From positions 1 to 51,125 of the forward strand of contig JBKPPF010000045.1 of the NCBI GenBank assembly GCA_046733475.1: a stretch of 51,125 nt of DNA, read 5' to 3'. The stretch is from DATEOR01 sp046733475 (GTDB lineage: Bacteria; Actinomycetota; Thermoleophilia; Gaiellales; Gaiellaceae). Within the stretch, counting starts at the first letter, position 1. Each line of letters begins with the position of its first letter. A model generated the notes under the pieces. The model saw only the letters and a program-made list of their open reading frames with translations. It ran no database searches and was not told the DNA's origin. Both the position numbers and the translations under genes were made by a program. Shown piece after piece: positions 33,149 through 41,503 of the stretch.

Positions 33149-34482
33149 TCGACGTCACGGGCCTCGAGTTCAGCTATCCCGGCGCGGCGCAGCCGGCTCT
33201 GGAGGACATCTCGCTTCGGCTCGAGCCGGGCGAGGTCGTCGCGCTGCTCGGGCCTTCCGGCTCAGGGAAGTCGACGCTTCTACGCGCGCTCGCCGGCCTT
33301 GTCCCTCATTTTCACGGCGGGCGCTTCGCCGGCAGCGTGCTCGTCGCCGGAGTGGACACCCGCCGCTCGCGGCCGGCGGTGCTCGCCGGAACGACGGCGG
33401 CCGTCTTCCAGGATCCCGAGGACCAGGTCGTGATGGCCCTCGTCCGTAACGAGGTCGCCTTCGGGCTCGAGAACCTTGGCGTGCCGTCCGTGGAGATCTG
33501 GCCGCGGACGGACAAGGCGCTCGAGGCCGTCGGCGCTCTCCACCTGGCCGAGCGGCGGACAGCGGAGCTCTCGGGTGGCGAGCTCCAGCGCGTCTGCCTC
33601 GCCTCAGCCCTTGCGCTTCGCCCGAAGCTTTTGCTCCTCGACGAGCCGACGTCGCAGCTCGATCCCGAGGCCGCCGAACGCTTCCTCGCGCTGATCGGAG
33701 AACTCGGCGCAACGACCGTTCTTTCCGAGCAGCGCACGGGGCGAGCTCTGTCCCTGGCCGACCGGGTCCTCTTTATGGAGGGCGGCCGGATCCTCGCCGA
33801 TGCCGTGCGCGACGACGGCCTCGCCTGGCTCGCGGAGCACCGCGCCCATTACCTGCCTCGGCACGCTGAGTCTCCAGAGGGCGCTTCGACGGGCGAAACA
33901 GTCTGCCGGCTCGACGGCGTCCGATTCGCGTACCGGGGCGGGGCAGATGTGCTCGGCGGCGCTTCTCTCGAGATGAGCCGCGGGGAAATCGTCGCGCTGG
34001 AGGGCCCGAACGGCTCGGGAAAGACGACGCTGGCAAAGATCGCCGCCGGACTCCTCGAGCCCGATGCCGGCGCCGCCTGGCGCGACGGACGGGCCTGCTA
34101 TCTGAGCCAGGACCCCGGCCGCTACCTTGTCCGCGACCGCGTTGTCGACGAGGTCGGCCTCGGAGTCGGCGGGGACCGGGCGCGGGCGCTCGCGGCCCTG
34201 GAGCGCGTCGGGCTTGCCTGGGCGGCCGAGCGCCATCCGCGGGACCTTTCCAGTGGTGAGCGCGAGCGGCTGGGGCTTGCTGCGGTGGCCGTTGCCGAGC
34301 CTGACCTCCTCGTCCTCGACGAGCCGACGCGCGGCATCGACCCGGACCGCAAGGCGGAGATCGCCGACTGGCTCTCGGAGTACGCAGCCGCGGGACGAGG
34401 CGTCCTGGTGGCCACCCACGACCGCACTTTTCCCGTCGACCGGCACGTGTCGCTCGAGAGGGAGACGCTCCTTGCCGCGTAG
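33139..34482 (+). CDS. ECF transporter ATPase with two fused ABC domains
   Basis: 447 residues holding two complete nucleotide-binding domains. First: Walker A LLGPSGSGKSTLLRALAG (about 33-50), Q-loop VFQDPEDQVV, signature ELSGGELQRVCLASALAL, Walker B LLLLDEPTSQLDP, and LSEQR in place of a canonical His switch. Second: Walker A LEGPNGSGKTTLAKIAAG (about 289-306), signature DLSSGERERLGLAAVAVA, Walker B LLVLDEPTRGIDP, His switch VATHDR. Fusion of both Ecf ATPases in one chain is known in actinobacteria. It powers the T component before it and the S component after it. GTG 33139 is inside the T gene. Confidence 0.93.
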   Translation: MALVDVTGLEFSYPGAAQPALEDISLRLEPGEVVALLGPSGSGKSTLLRALAGLVPHFHGGRFAGSVLVAGVDTRRSRPAVLAGTTAAVFQDPEDQVVMALVRNEVAFGLENLGVPSVEIWPRTDKALEAVGALHLAERRTAELSGGELQRVCLASALALRPKLLLLDEPTSQLDPEAAERFLALIGELGATTVLSEQRTGRALSLADRVLFMEGGRILADAVRDDGLAWLAEHRAHYLPRHAESPEGASTGETVCRLDGVRFAYRGGADVLGGASLEMSRGEIVALEGPNGSGKTTLAKIAAGLLEPDAGAAWRDGRACYLSQDPGRYLVRDRVVDEVGLGVGGDRARALAALERVGLAWAAERHPRDLSSGERERLGLAAVAVAEPDLLVLDEPTRGIDPDRKAEIADWLSEYAAAGRGVLVATHDRTFPVDRHVSLERETLLAA

Positions 34483-35146
34483 GGTCACTCTTCTCGCAGC
34501 TGCGGCCGCCCTGGGGGCCGGCGCCTGGGCCGCCCTCGACCCGGACCGCGGTGGCCTCGCCGTGCTGCTCGCCGGGATCGCCGTCCTGATCGCGGGCGCC
34601 GGTTGGCTCGAAGGCGGGACCGAATCCGCCAAGGACCTGACCCTGATCGCGACGATCGCAGGCGTCGCGGCGGCCTCCCGGGTCCTTTTCGCTCCAGTCC
34701 CGGGCGTTCAGCCGGTGACGGTGGTCGCGGTCGTTGCGGGGACCGCGCTCGGACCGCGGCGCGGCTTCGCGGTCGGCGCGCTCGCCGCGCTCGCCTCGAA
34801 CTTCTTCCTCGGCCAAGGCGTCTGGACGCCGTGGCAGATGCTCGCGTGGGGCGCCTGCGGGGTCGTCGGCGGGCTGCTGCCCAGAGCGCTGCGAGGCCGC
34901 TTCGCGCTCGCGGGCGTCTGCTTCGTGGTCGGGCTCGGTTTCAGTTTCTTCATGGACGTGTGGGAGTGGTACGCGTTCTTTCCGCATACGTGGGCGGCCC
35001 TCACGCTGCAGATCGCCCGCGGCTTCCCGTTCGACATGGCGCACGCCGTCGGCAACGTGATTCTCGTTCTCGCGGCCGGGCCGGAGCTCCGCCGCGTGCT
35101 GGAGCGCTACGAACGGCGAACGCGGGTCGAAATCGCCTGGGCCTAA
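34472..35146 (+). CDS. ECF transporter substrate-binding (S) component, probable corrinoid
   Basis: About 224 residues from TTG 34472, overlapping the ATPase gene by 11 bases. About seven hydrophobic helices: TLLAAAAALGAGAWAAL, GLAVLLAGIAVLIAGAGWL, LTLIATIAGVAAASRVLF, TVVAVVAGTALGPRRGFAVG, ALAALASNFFLGQG, WGACGVVGGLLPRAL, LAGVCFVVGLGFSFFMDVW. The motif GVQPVTVVAVVAGTALGPRR resembles S components annotated as CbrT-like. Substrate assignment to cobalamin or a precursor rests on the riboswitch and operon order. No ATG or GTG fits near the first helix, hence TTG. Confidence 0.8.
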   Translation: MPRRVTLLAAAAALGAGAWAALDPDRGGLAVLLAGIAVLIAGAGWLEGGTESAKDLTLIATIAGVAAASRVLFAPVPGVQPVTVVAVVAGTALGPRRGFAVGALAALASNFFLGQGVWTPWQMLAWGACGVVGGLLPRALRGRFALAGVCFVVGLGFSFFMDVWEWYAFFPHTWAALTLQIARGFPFDMAHAVGNVILVLAAGPELRRVLERYERRTRVEIAWA

Positions 35147-35149
35147 AAT
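35144..35149 (+). promoter_or_regulatory. -10 box (TAAAAT) of the CinA-like gene
   Basis: TAAAAT overlaps the stop of the S-component gene and ends 7 bases before GTG 35157. Confidence 0.4.
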
Positions 35150-35156
35150 TGGGCGC

Positions 35157-35876
35157 GTGGTGCGCGCCGTCATCCTGACCGTCGGCAACGAGATCGTCTC
35201 CGGTGACACCGAGAACACGAACGCGTCCTGGCTTGCCCGGCGGCTTGCCGGCCTCGGCGTGGAAGTGCGGCTGATCGCCGCGGTTCGCGACGAGATCGAG
35301 CAGATCGCCGGCTTCCTCCGCGCCGAGGCGCCGAAGGTCCAGCACGTCTTCGTGACGGGCGGCCTCGGAGGGACTCCCGACGACATCACCCGCGAAGGCG
35401 TCGCAGCGGCATTCGGGCGCGAATGCGAGGAGATCGCCGAGGTGGCGGCCGTCCTGCGCGAGCGGTTCGAGCCACGCGGGCTCGGCGACTACGCCGCGCG
35501 CTGGGCCTGCCTTCCTCATGGCGCCGAGCCGCTCATGAACCCTCTGGGCGGCGCTCCCGGCTTCGTCGTCGAGAACGTCGTCGTGCTGCCCGGCCTGCCG
35601 AGCGAGATGGAGGCGATGTTTGAGACCGTCGCGGACCGGTTCGCCGGCCGGCCAATCGAGACGTGGCGCCGCAGCTACCGCACCGGGGAGGGCCAGATCG
35701 TCGGGATCCTCGAGGAGGCGACGCGCCGCCACCCGGAAGTCATGGTCGGGAGCTACCCGCGCTTCCTCGACGACGGGCCGGAGGTCACCGTCGTCCTCAA
35801 GTCGGCGGACGAAGACGCGCTCGCCGCCGCGACCGCGTGGGTCGAGTTCGCCTTGGCCGATCACTCGGCTCGCTAG
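35157..35876 (+). CDS. CinA-like competence/damage-inducible protein (MoaB/Mog domain only)
   Basis: 239 residues: TVGNEIVSGDTENTNASWLA (about 8-27), FVTGGLGGTPDDITREGVAA (about 65-84) and NPLGGAPGFVV, LPGLPSEMEAMF. This is the N-terminal MoCF-biosynthesis/COG1058 domain of CinA. The C-terminal NMN-deamidase domain of full-length CinA is absent. Short COG1058 proteins are often called molybdopterin-binding proteins; true activity may be nucleotide (ADP-ribose) pyrophosphatase. No link to the B12 operon is obvious. Confidence 0.85.
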   Translation: MVRAVILTVGNEIVSGDTENTNASWLARRLAGLGVEVRLIAAVRDEIEQIAGFLRAEAPKVQHVFVTGGLGGTPDDITREGVAAAFGRECEEIAEVAAVLRERFEPRGLGDYAARWACLPHGAEPLMNPLGGAPGFVVENVVVLPGLPSEMEAMFETVADRFAGRPIETWRRSYRTGEGQIVGILEEATRRHPEVMVGSYPRFLDDGPEVTVVLKSADEDALAAATAWVEFALADHSAR

Positions 35877-35879
35877 GCT
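35874..35879 (+). promoter_or_regulatory. -10 box (TAGGCT) of the helicase gene
   Basis: TAGGCT overlaps the preceding stop codon and ends 6 bases before GTG 35886. Confidence 0.35.
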
Positions 35880-35885
35880 GGGGTC

Positions 35886-38033
35886 GTGGCCGTCACGTCG
35901 CCCGATCAGTACCTCGCGGACCTGAATCCCGCCCAGCGGGAGGCGGTGCTCGCGACCGAAGGCCCCGTGCTCGTCGTCGCCGGCGCGGGCTCGGGGAAGA
36001 CTCGGGTGCTCACGTACCGGATCGCCCATCTCGTCTCGGCGGTGGGCGTGAAGCCGCAGGAAATCCTCGCGATCACCTTCACGAACAAGGCGGCGGGGGA
36101 GATGCGGGAGCGGCTCGAAGGCGTCCTCGGCGGGATCGCGCGGACGATGTGGGTGATGACGTTCCACTCGGCCTGCGGACGAATCCTGAGGACCGAGGCG
36201 CCGAAGCTCGGCTACCGCTCGAACTTCACGATCTACGACCAGGCCGACCAGGTGCGCGTCGTGAAGATCTGCCTCGAGGAGCTCGAGCGGGACCCCAAGC
36301 GCTTCGTCCCGCGCGGGATCCACTCGCAGATCTCCAACGCCAAGAACCTGCTGATCACTCCGGACGACTACAAGTCGCGCGTCTCGTCCTTTTACGATCA
36401 GACGGTCGCGGACGTCTACGAGCTCTACCAGGGGCGGCTCTTCACCTCGAACGCGGTGGACTTCGACGACCTCCTCATGCTCACCGTGCAGGTGCTGGAG
36501 AACTTCCCCGAGGCGCGCAAGCGCTGGCAGAACGCCTTCCGCTACGTCCTCGTGGACGAGTACCAGGACACGAACCACGCCCAGTACCGGTTGCTGCAGC
36601 TACTCGCCGGCGAGCACCAGAACGTGTTTGCCGTCGGCGATCCCGATCAGTCCATCTACGCCTTCCGCGGCGCGGACATCCGCAACATCATGGAGTTCGA
36701 GCGCGACTTCGGCGGGGCGAAGCAGATCGCCCTCGAGCAGAACTACCGCTCGACGAACGCGATCCTGCGCGCGGCAAACGCCGTCATCTCGGAGAACCGC
36801 GAGCGCAAGCCGAAGAACCTCTGGAGCGAGCTCGGCGAGGGCGATCCCATCCGCGTGATCGAGGTCGAGGACGAGCACGCCGAAGCGCGCTTCGTCGCCG
36901 CCGAGATCGCCGGCCTCGTCGACGAGGGCTTCGCGGGCTCCGAGATCGCGATCTTCTACCGGACGAACGCGCAGTCGCGGGTGCTCGAGGACGTGCTCGT
37001 GCGCCAGGACATCCCGTACCAGGTGATCGGCGGGCCGAAGTTCTACGAGCGCGCGGAGATCAAAGACTCGATCGCCTACCTGCAAGTGATCGACAACCCG
37101 TCCGACGCGATCTCACTCATCCGGATCGCGAACCGGCCGCGCCGTGGGATCGGCGACGCGTCGCTCGCCCGCGTGCGGGCCTACGCGGACGTGCACGGCC
37201 TCTCGCTCTGGGAGGCGCTCGAGCACCCCGAGGAGGCGGGGTGTGGAGGCGCTCCGCTCAAGGCGATCGACAAGTTCCGAACGCTCATGCAGTCGTCCAT
37301 GTCCGGCGCGCTCGAGCTGCCGGTGCCCGAGCTCCTCGAGCGCGTCCTTGACCAGAGCGGCTACCTCGAGGCCCTCGAGGCCGAGCGGACGATCGAGGCG
37401 CAGGGACGCATGGAAAACCTGATGGAGCTCGTCGGCGTCGCCCGCGAGTACCAGGAGAGCGCCGAGAATCCGAGTCTCTCCGAATTCTTGCAGCAGATCT
37501 CCCTGTTCTCGGACCAGGACGCGATCGAAGAGGAGCGCAGTCTCGTCACGCTCATGACGCTGCACAACGCGAAGGGTCTCGAGTTCCGCGCAGTCTTCCT
37601 CATCGGGATGGAGGAGGGCGTCTTCCCGCACTCTCGCTCCATCGAGGAACAGGGGCTCGAGGAGGAGCGGCGGCTCTGCTACGTGGGCCTCACCCGTGCC
37701 CAGGAGCGGCTCGTCCTCACACACGCCGCCGCCCGCTCGCTCTGGGGGTCTCGCGGCTACAACCTGCCGAGCCGCTTCCTCGACGAGCTTCCGCAGGAGG
37801 AGATCGAGCGCGACCGGCTGCGGCCGTCGTCGTGGACCGGCTACGGCGCGCCAACGGTCACGGTGCGCCGCGACGTCCCGTCCCTCTCCACCGGCGACTC
37901 CGTGCGCCACTCCACTCTCGGTGAGGGCGTCGTCACGGCGATCGCGTCTGACGGGATCGTCACCGTCCGTTTCGCCGACGACGGGGTCGAGCGGCGCCTG
38001 ATGCTCGAATACGCACCGCTCGAGAAGGTCTGA
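35886..38033 (+). CDS. pcrA: ATP-dependent DNA helicase, PcrA/UvrD family
   Basis: Superfamily 1A 3'-5' helicase for excision repair and replication-fork or rolling-circle processing. 715 residues. Q-motif LNPAQREAV, Walker A VAGAGSGKTRVLTYR (about 31-45), TFTNKAAGEMRERL, Walker B VLVDEYQDTNHAQY (about 222-235), GDPDQSIYAFRGA, LEQNYRST, and C-terminal VTLMTLHNAKGLEF and YVGLTRAQERL. The C-terminus has the Tudor-like tail typical of PcrA (GDSVRHSTLGEGVV, VTVRFADDGVERR) that binds RNA polymerase in known members. No LexA box is visible upstream. Confidence 0.95.
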   Translation: MAVTSPDQYLADLNPAQREAVLATEGPVLVVAGAGSGKTRVLTYRIAHLVSAVGVKPQEILAITFTNKAAGEMRERLEGVLGGIARTMWVMTFHSACGRILRTEAPKLGYRSNFTIYDQADQVRVVKICLEELERDPKRFVPRGIHSQISNAKNLLITPDDYKSRVSSFYDQTVADVYELYQGRLFTSNAVDFDDLLMLTVQVLENFPEARKRWQNAFRYVLVDEYQDTNHAQYRLLQLLAGEHQNVFAVGDPDQSIYAFRGADIRNIMEFERDFGGAKQIALEQNYRSTNAILRAANAVISENRERKPKNLWSELGEGDPIRVIEVEDEHAEARFVAAEIAGLVDEGFAGSEIAIFYRTNAQSRVLEDVLVRQDIPYQVIGGPKFYERAEIKDSIAYLQVIDNPSDAISLIRIANRPRRGIGDASLARVRAYADVHGLSLWEALEHPEEAGCGGAPLKAIDKFRTLMQSSMSGALELPVPELLERVLDQSGYLEALEAERTIEAQGRMENLMELVGVAREYQESAENPSLSEFLQQISLFSDQDAIEEERSLVTLMTLHNAKGLEFRAVFLIGMEEGVFPHSRSIEEQGLEEERRLCYVGLTRAQERLVLTHAAARSLWGSRGYNLPSRFLDELPQEEIERDRLRPSSWTGYGAPTVTVRRDVPSLSTGDSVRHSTLGEGVVTAIASDGIVTVRFADDGVERRLMLEYAPLEKV

Positions 38034-38035
38034 GC

Positions 38036-39226
38036 ATGGAGATCCGGCGGGCACAGAGCGGTGAGTTTCTGGCCGGCCTCACGCCGGTCTCCCACTATTT
38101 CGGGAGCGTCCCTGCCGACGAGAACGTCCGCCGCTTCGAGCGCGTTCTTCGGTCGGAGCGCATGCACGTGGCCGAAGAGGACGGGAAGATCGTCGGCGGC
38201 GCGAGCGCGTTCGAGTTCCAGTTCACGGTTCCCGGCGCGATCGTCCCGGCGGCGGGGGTGACGATCGTCGGCGTGCTGCCGACCCACCGCCGCCAGGGGA
38301 TCCTCACCCAGCTCATGCGCGCGCAGCTCGACGACGTCCACGAGCGCGGCGAGCCGGTCGCGTGCCTGTGGGCCTCGGAGGAGACGATCTACGGCCGGTA
38401 CGGGTACGGGATGGCCGCGCTCTGCGGCGAGATCGAGCTCCAGCGCGTCTACGGGAACTTCCGGATGCCCGTCGAGCACGGAGGCACCTTCCGGCTGCTT
38501 TCCTACGAGGAGGCGCTCGAGGCGATCCCACCTGTCTACGCGCGCGTCGCCGCCGAGACGCCGGGGATGTTCGCGCGCCCGCGGGAGTGGTGGGAGGTCC
38601 GTGCACTGCACGACTCCGAGGCCAGGCGCGACGGCGCGGGCGAGATGGTGCGCGTCGTCCTCGAGCGCGAGGGCCAAGGCATCGCCTACGCCATCTACAG
38701 GCTGAAAATGGGCTTCGAGGCCGGCAGCTCGACCGGCGAGGTGCGCGTGCTCGAAGCGATGGGCGTTTCGCCCGAAGCGACCGCCGGGATCTGGCGTTTC
38801 CTGCTCGACGTCGACTGGATGGACAGCGTGCAGGCGGAGATCCTGCCGGTCGACCACCCGCTCTTCCTGCTGCTCGAGCATCCGCGTCGTCTTCGCTTCC
38901 GGCTCGCCGACTCGCTCTGGCTTCGGCTCGTGGATGTCGGCGCGGCCTTGGCCGCTCGTTCCCTCGAGGGCGATGTCGTGCTCGAGGTCGAAGACGCTTT
39001 CTGTCCCTGGAACGACGCGCGCTACGCGCTGGACGGCTCGAAGACGATGGAGGATGCCGACCTTCGCCTCGGCGTCGCCGACCTTGCGACCGTCTATCTG
39101 GGCGGCTTCACGTTCGCGCAGCTTCAGCGGGCCGGGCTCGTCGACGAAGTCACGCCGGGCGCCGTCGCGCGCGCGGACGCGGCCTTCCGCACCGACCGGG
39201 CCCCTTGGTGCCCCGAGATCTTCTAG
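38036..39226 (+). CDS. GNAT N-acetyltransferase, Eis-like
   Basis: 396 residues, as in Eis (about 400). N-terminal GNAT domain: VGVLPTHRRQGILTQLMRAQ (about 79-98, acetyl-CoA loop) and ASEETIYGRYGYGMAA. A second degenerate GNAT region and a C-terminal SCP2-like domain follow (DVVLEVEDAFCPWNDARYAL, ATVYLGGFTFAQL). The chain ends in EIF: a C-terminal Phe carboxylate, the general base in characterised Eis enzymes. Acetylates amines such as aminoglycosides or lysines in relatives; the physiological substrate is unknown. Two bases after the helicase gene. Confidence 0.85.
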   Translation: MEIRRAQSGEFLAGLTPVSHYFGSVPADENVRRFERVLRSERMHVAEEDGKIVGGASAFEFQFTVPGAIVPAAGVTIVGVLPTHRRQGILTQLMRAQLDDVHERGEPVACLWASEETIYGRYGYGMAALCGEIELQRVYGNFRMPVEHGGTFRLLSYEEALEAIPPVYARVAAETPGMFARPREWWEVRALHDSEARRDGAGEMVRVVLEREGQGIAYAIYRLKMGFEAGSSTGEVRVLEAMGVSPEATAGIWRFLLDVDWMDSVQAEILPVDHPLFLLLEHPRRLRFRLADSLWLRLVDVGAALAARSLEGDVVLEVEDAFCPWNDARYALDGSKTMEDADLRLGVADLATVYLGGFTFAQLQRAGLVDEVTPGAVARADAAFRTDRAPWCPEIF

Positions 39227-39262
39227 CCCCAAAATTCCTGCAATCCGCTAACATCTGCCGCC

Positions 39263-39757
39263 GTGTTCGTGCGAATGGCCCTATCGGGCCTTTTTATTTG
39301 CGCTCTTCTCGCCGGCCCGGCCGCAGCCCAGCTCCCCGAGCCGGTGGAGCGCGTGCCCGACCGCCAGCTCTTCTACGTGCCGCTGAACGGGAACCTCGGC
39401 TCGCCATTCGGCTACCGCTGGGGGCGCATGCACGAGGGAATCGACATCGAGGGCTGGGCGCACACCGAAGTGCACGCCGCCATGGCGGGAACCGTCACCA
39501 GGGTCGGCTGGTTGAACAACTACGGCGGCTTCGGGCTCGTGATCAAGCTGCGCCACGACGGCGGCATCGTGACCATGTACGCCCATCTGGCGAAGGCCCT
39601 CGTCCGCCCCGGCGAGCGCGTCTCCGAAGGCCAGCTGATCGCCAAGGCGGGCTGCACGGGCTCCTGCACGGGAGTCCACCTGCACTTCCAGGTCTGGGTC
39701 GACGGGAAGCTGACCGACCCGCAGCGGTTCCTCGGGAACCGCGTCCGTCTGCGCTAG
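39263..39757 (+). CDS. Secreted M23 family metallopeptidase
   Basis: 164 residues with a signal peptide (MALSGLFICALLAGPAAA) and one LytM domain: GSPFGYRWGRMHEGIDIEGW (zinc His and Asp), AMAGTVTRVGWLNNYGGFGL, MYAHLAK and GVHLHFQVWVDG (HxH). All zinc ligands are present, so it should be an active cell-wall peptidase rather than a degenerate LytM. GTG 39263 and ATG 39275 are both possible starts. TAACAT at 39249 is the -10 candidate, 8 bases before the GTG. The start region also forms a terminator-like hairpin (39277-39295). The stop overlaps the convergent VOC stop through CTAG. Confidence 0.9.
   Translation: MFVRMALSGLFICALLAGPAAAQLPEPVERVPDRQLFYVPLNGNLGSPFGYRWGRMHEGIDIEGWAHTEVHAAMAGTVTRVGWLNNYGGFGLVIKLRHDGGIVTMYAHLAKALVRPGERVSEGQLIAKAGCTGSCTGVHLHFQVWVDGKLTDPQRFLGNRVRLR
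39277..39299 (+). terminator. Intrinsic-terminator-like hairpin within the M23 start region
   Basis: GGCCC-TATC-GGGCC (39277-39290) followed by TTTTTATTT. It has the form of a rho-independent terminator but encodes signal-peptide residues ALSGLFI. It may end upstream read-through from the Eis-like gene or attenuate the peptidase gene itself. Confidence 0.6.
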
Positions 39758-40482
39758 CGGTTGTGAGCGACGATCTCGACATTCGAACCGTCGGGGTCGA
39801 GCACGAAAGCCCCGTAGTAGCCCGGGTGGTAGATCGCTCGCTCCCCGGGGCCGCCGTTGTCTCGGTAGCCGGCCTCGACCAGCGTGCGGTGGAACTCGTC
39901 GACGGTGCCGTTGTCGTCAGCGGGAAAGGCGAGGTGCAGGTTCGTCGTCGGCGGCCCGGCGACGACCGAGAACGACGCGGTTCCGCCGGCGAACATCGCC
40001 CGCTCCCGCGAGTCGAAGCGCTGCTCGAAACGGCCAAAGGGCGCGACCAGCTCGTAGAAGCGCTTCGAGGCGGCCACGTCGCGCACCCGAATCCACAGGT
40101 GGTCGACCGTACCGTCGTCCCGGAGTTCCTCCGCGTAGTGGACGGCCTCAGCGCTGTTCCCGTCCGGGTCGAGCAGGAAGCCGCCGTAGTAGTCGTCGCC
40201 ATACTCGGGACGTGGCCCGGGCTCGCCGTCGCCCCTGTAGCCGGCATCTATCCCGACGCGCCAGAACTCGTCGACCTTCTCTCGTGATGCAGCCGGGAAG
40301 CCGACGTGCAGGCCCCGCGTAACCGTCGACACGTCCTCGGCCGCCATGATCGAGAAGTCGTCCCACTCGTCGTAGAGCTCGCTCGAGTGATCCAGGCGGA
40401 TCCCCAGCACAGACAACACGGTCTCGTAGAAGCGTCGAGACGCTTCGCGGTCGGAGACCCGCATGCCGACGTGGTCGAACAT
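39754..40482 (-). CDS. Tandem VOC (glyoxalase/bleomycin-resistance fold) protein
   Basis: 242 residues in two VOC modules. Module 1 (about 1-120): MFDHVGMRVSDREASRRFYE and GFLLDPDGNSAEAVHY. Module 2 (about 125-242): VDHLWIRVRDVAASKRFYEL, TNLHLAFPADDN and GAFVLDPDGSNVEIVAHN. Each has a His early and a Glu late (metal ligands of the fold). Could be a lyase, dioxygenase or binding protein; the reaction is not predictable. ATG 40482 is preceded 6 bases upstream by CATAGT on the minus strand. Divergent from the aldo/keto reductase. Confidence 0.82.
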   Translation of the reverse strand: MFDHVGMRVSDREASRRFYETVLSVLGIRLDHSSELYDEWDDFSIMAAEDVSTVTRGLHVGFPAASREKVDEFWRVGIDAGYRGDGEPGPRPEYGDDYYGGFLLDPDGNSAEAVHYAEELRDDGTVDHLWIRVRDVAASKRFYELVAPFGRFEQRFDSRERAMFAGGTASFSVVAGPPTTNLHLAFPADDNGTVDEFHRTLVEAGYRDNGGPGERAIYHPGYYGAFVLDPDGSNVEIVAHNR

Positions 40483-40512
40483 GGATCGACTATGCCCGAA
40501 CGTGCCCGTCGG

Positions 40513-40518
40513 TAGTCT
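40513..40518 (+). promoter_or_regulatory. -10 box (TAGTCT) of the aldo/keto reductase gene
   Basis: TAGTCT ends 7 bases before ATG 40526, leaderless spacing, which decides this start over the upstream in-frame codons. Confidence 0.45.
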
Positions 40519-40525
40519 GGAGACG

Positions 40526-41503
40526 ATGGAGAGGAGAACGCTCGGCCAGGGGCTCGAGGTCTCCGCAGTCGGGCTCGGCTGCATGGGGATGTCGGAGTTC
40601 TACGGCGCCCGCGACGAGGAAGAAGCGCTCGCGACCATCCGGAAAGCACTGGACATCGGCGTCACCTTCCTGGACACGGCCGACATGTACGGGCCTTTCA
40701 CGAACGAGAAGCTCATCGCCCGCGCGATCGTCGGGCGCCGTCACGAGGTCCAGCTGGCCACGAAGTTCGGCAACGTGCGCGGCGAGAACGGCGAGCGGCT
40801 GGGGATCAGAGGGGACGCGGACTACGTCCGGCAGGCGTGCGAGGCGTCACTCGAGCGCTTGGGCGTCGATCACATCGACCTCTACTACCAGCACCGGGTC
40901 GACAAGGAGACCGAAATCGAGGAGACGGTCGGTGCGATGGCCGAGCTCGTCCAGGCCGGGAAGGTTCGCCACTTGGGTCTGTCCGAGGCCTCACCGGACA
41001 CCATTCGGCGGGCGCACGCCGTCCACCCGCTCGCGGCGCTTCAGACCGAGTACTCGCTGTGGACGCGTGACCCGGAGGACGAGGTCCTCCCGACGATCCG
41101 GGAGCTCGGGATCGGCTTCGTCGCCTACAGCCCGCTCGGGCGCGGCTTTCTCTCCGGGCGCATCCGGTCGGCTGATGACCTCGATCCGGACGACTTCAGG
41201 AGGACTAACCCGCGCTTCCAGGGCGAGAACTTCTCCCGCAACCTCGAGCTCGTCGACCGCGTGCGTGAGATCGCCGACGAGAAGGGCGCCACTCCGGCGC
41301 AGCTCGCGCTTGCCTGGGTGCTGCGCCAGGGCGAGGACATCGTCCCGATCCCCGGGACGAAGCGCGTGCGCTACCTGGATGAAAACGCGGGCGCTTCCGA
41401 GATCGAGCTCGCCGACGACGATCTCGAGCGGATCGAGGAGGCGTTCCCCAAGGGCGCCACGTCCGGGGACCGCTATCCGGACATGTCCTCGGTCAATCGC
41501 TAG
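40526..41503 (+). CDS. Aldo/keto reductase (AKR13-like)
   Basis: NADPH-dependent oxidoreductase with a (beta/alpha)8 barrel. 325 residues: LGLGCMGMSEFYG-like entry (VSAVGLGCMGMSEFYG), catalytic Asp and Tyr in FLDTADMYGPFTNEKLI (about 46-62), Lys in QLATKFG (about 79), His in DLYYQHRVD (about 120). C-terminal cofactor block is VPIPGTKRVRYLDEN. Substrate unknown. The stop TAG shares CTAG with the stop of the convergent lipoprotein gene. Confidence 0.92.
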   Translation: MERRTLGQGLEVSAVGLGCMGMSEFYGARDEEEALATIRKALDIGVTFLDTADMYGPFTNEKLIARAIVGRRHEVQLATKFGNVRGENGERLGIRGDADYVRQACEASLERLGVDHIDLYYQHRVDKETEIEETVGAMAELVQAGKVRHLGLSEASPDTIRRAHAVHPLAALQTEYSLWTRDPEDEVLPTIRELGIGFVAYSPLGRGFLSGRIRSADDLDPDDFRRTNPRFQGENFSRNLELVDRVREIADEKGATPAQLALAWVLRQGEDIVPIPGTKRVRYLDENAGASEIELADDDLERIEEAFPKGATSGDRYPDMSSVNR

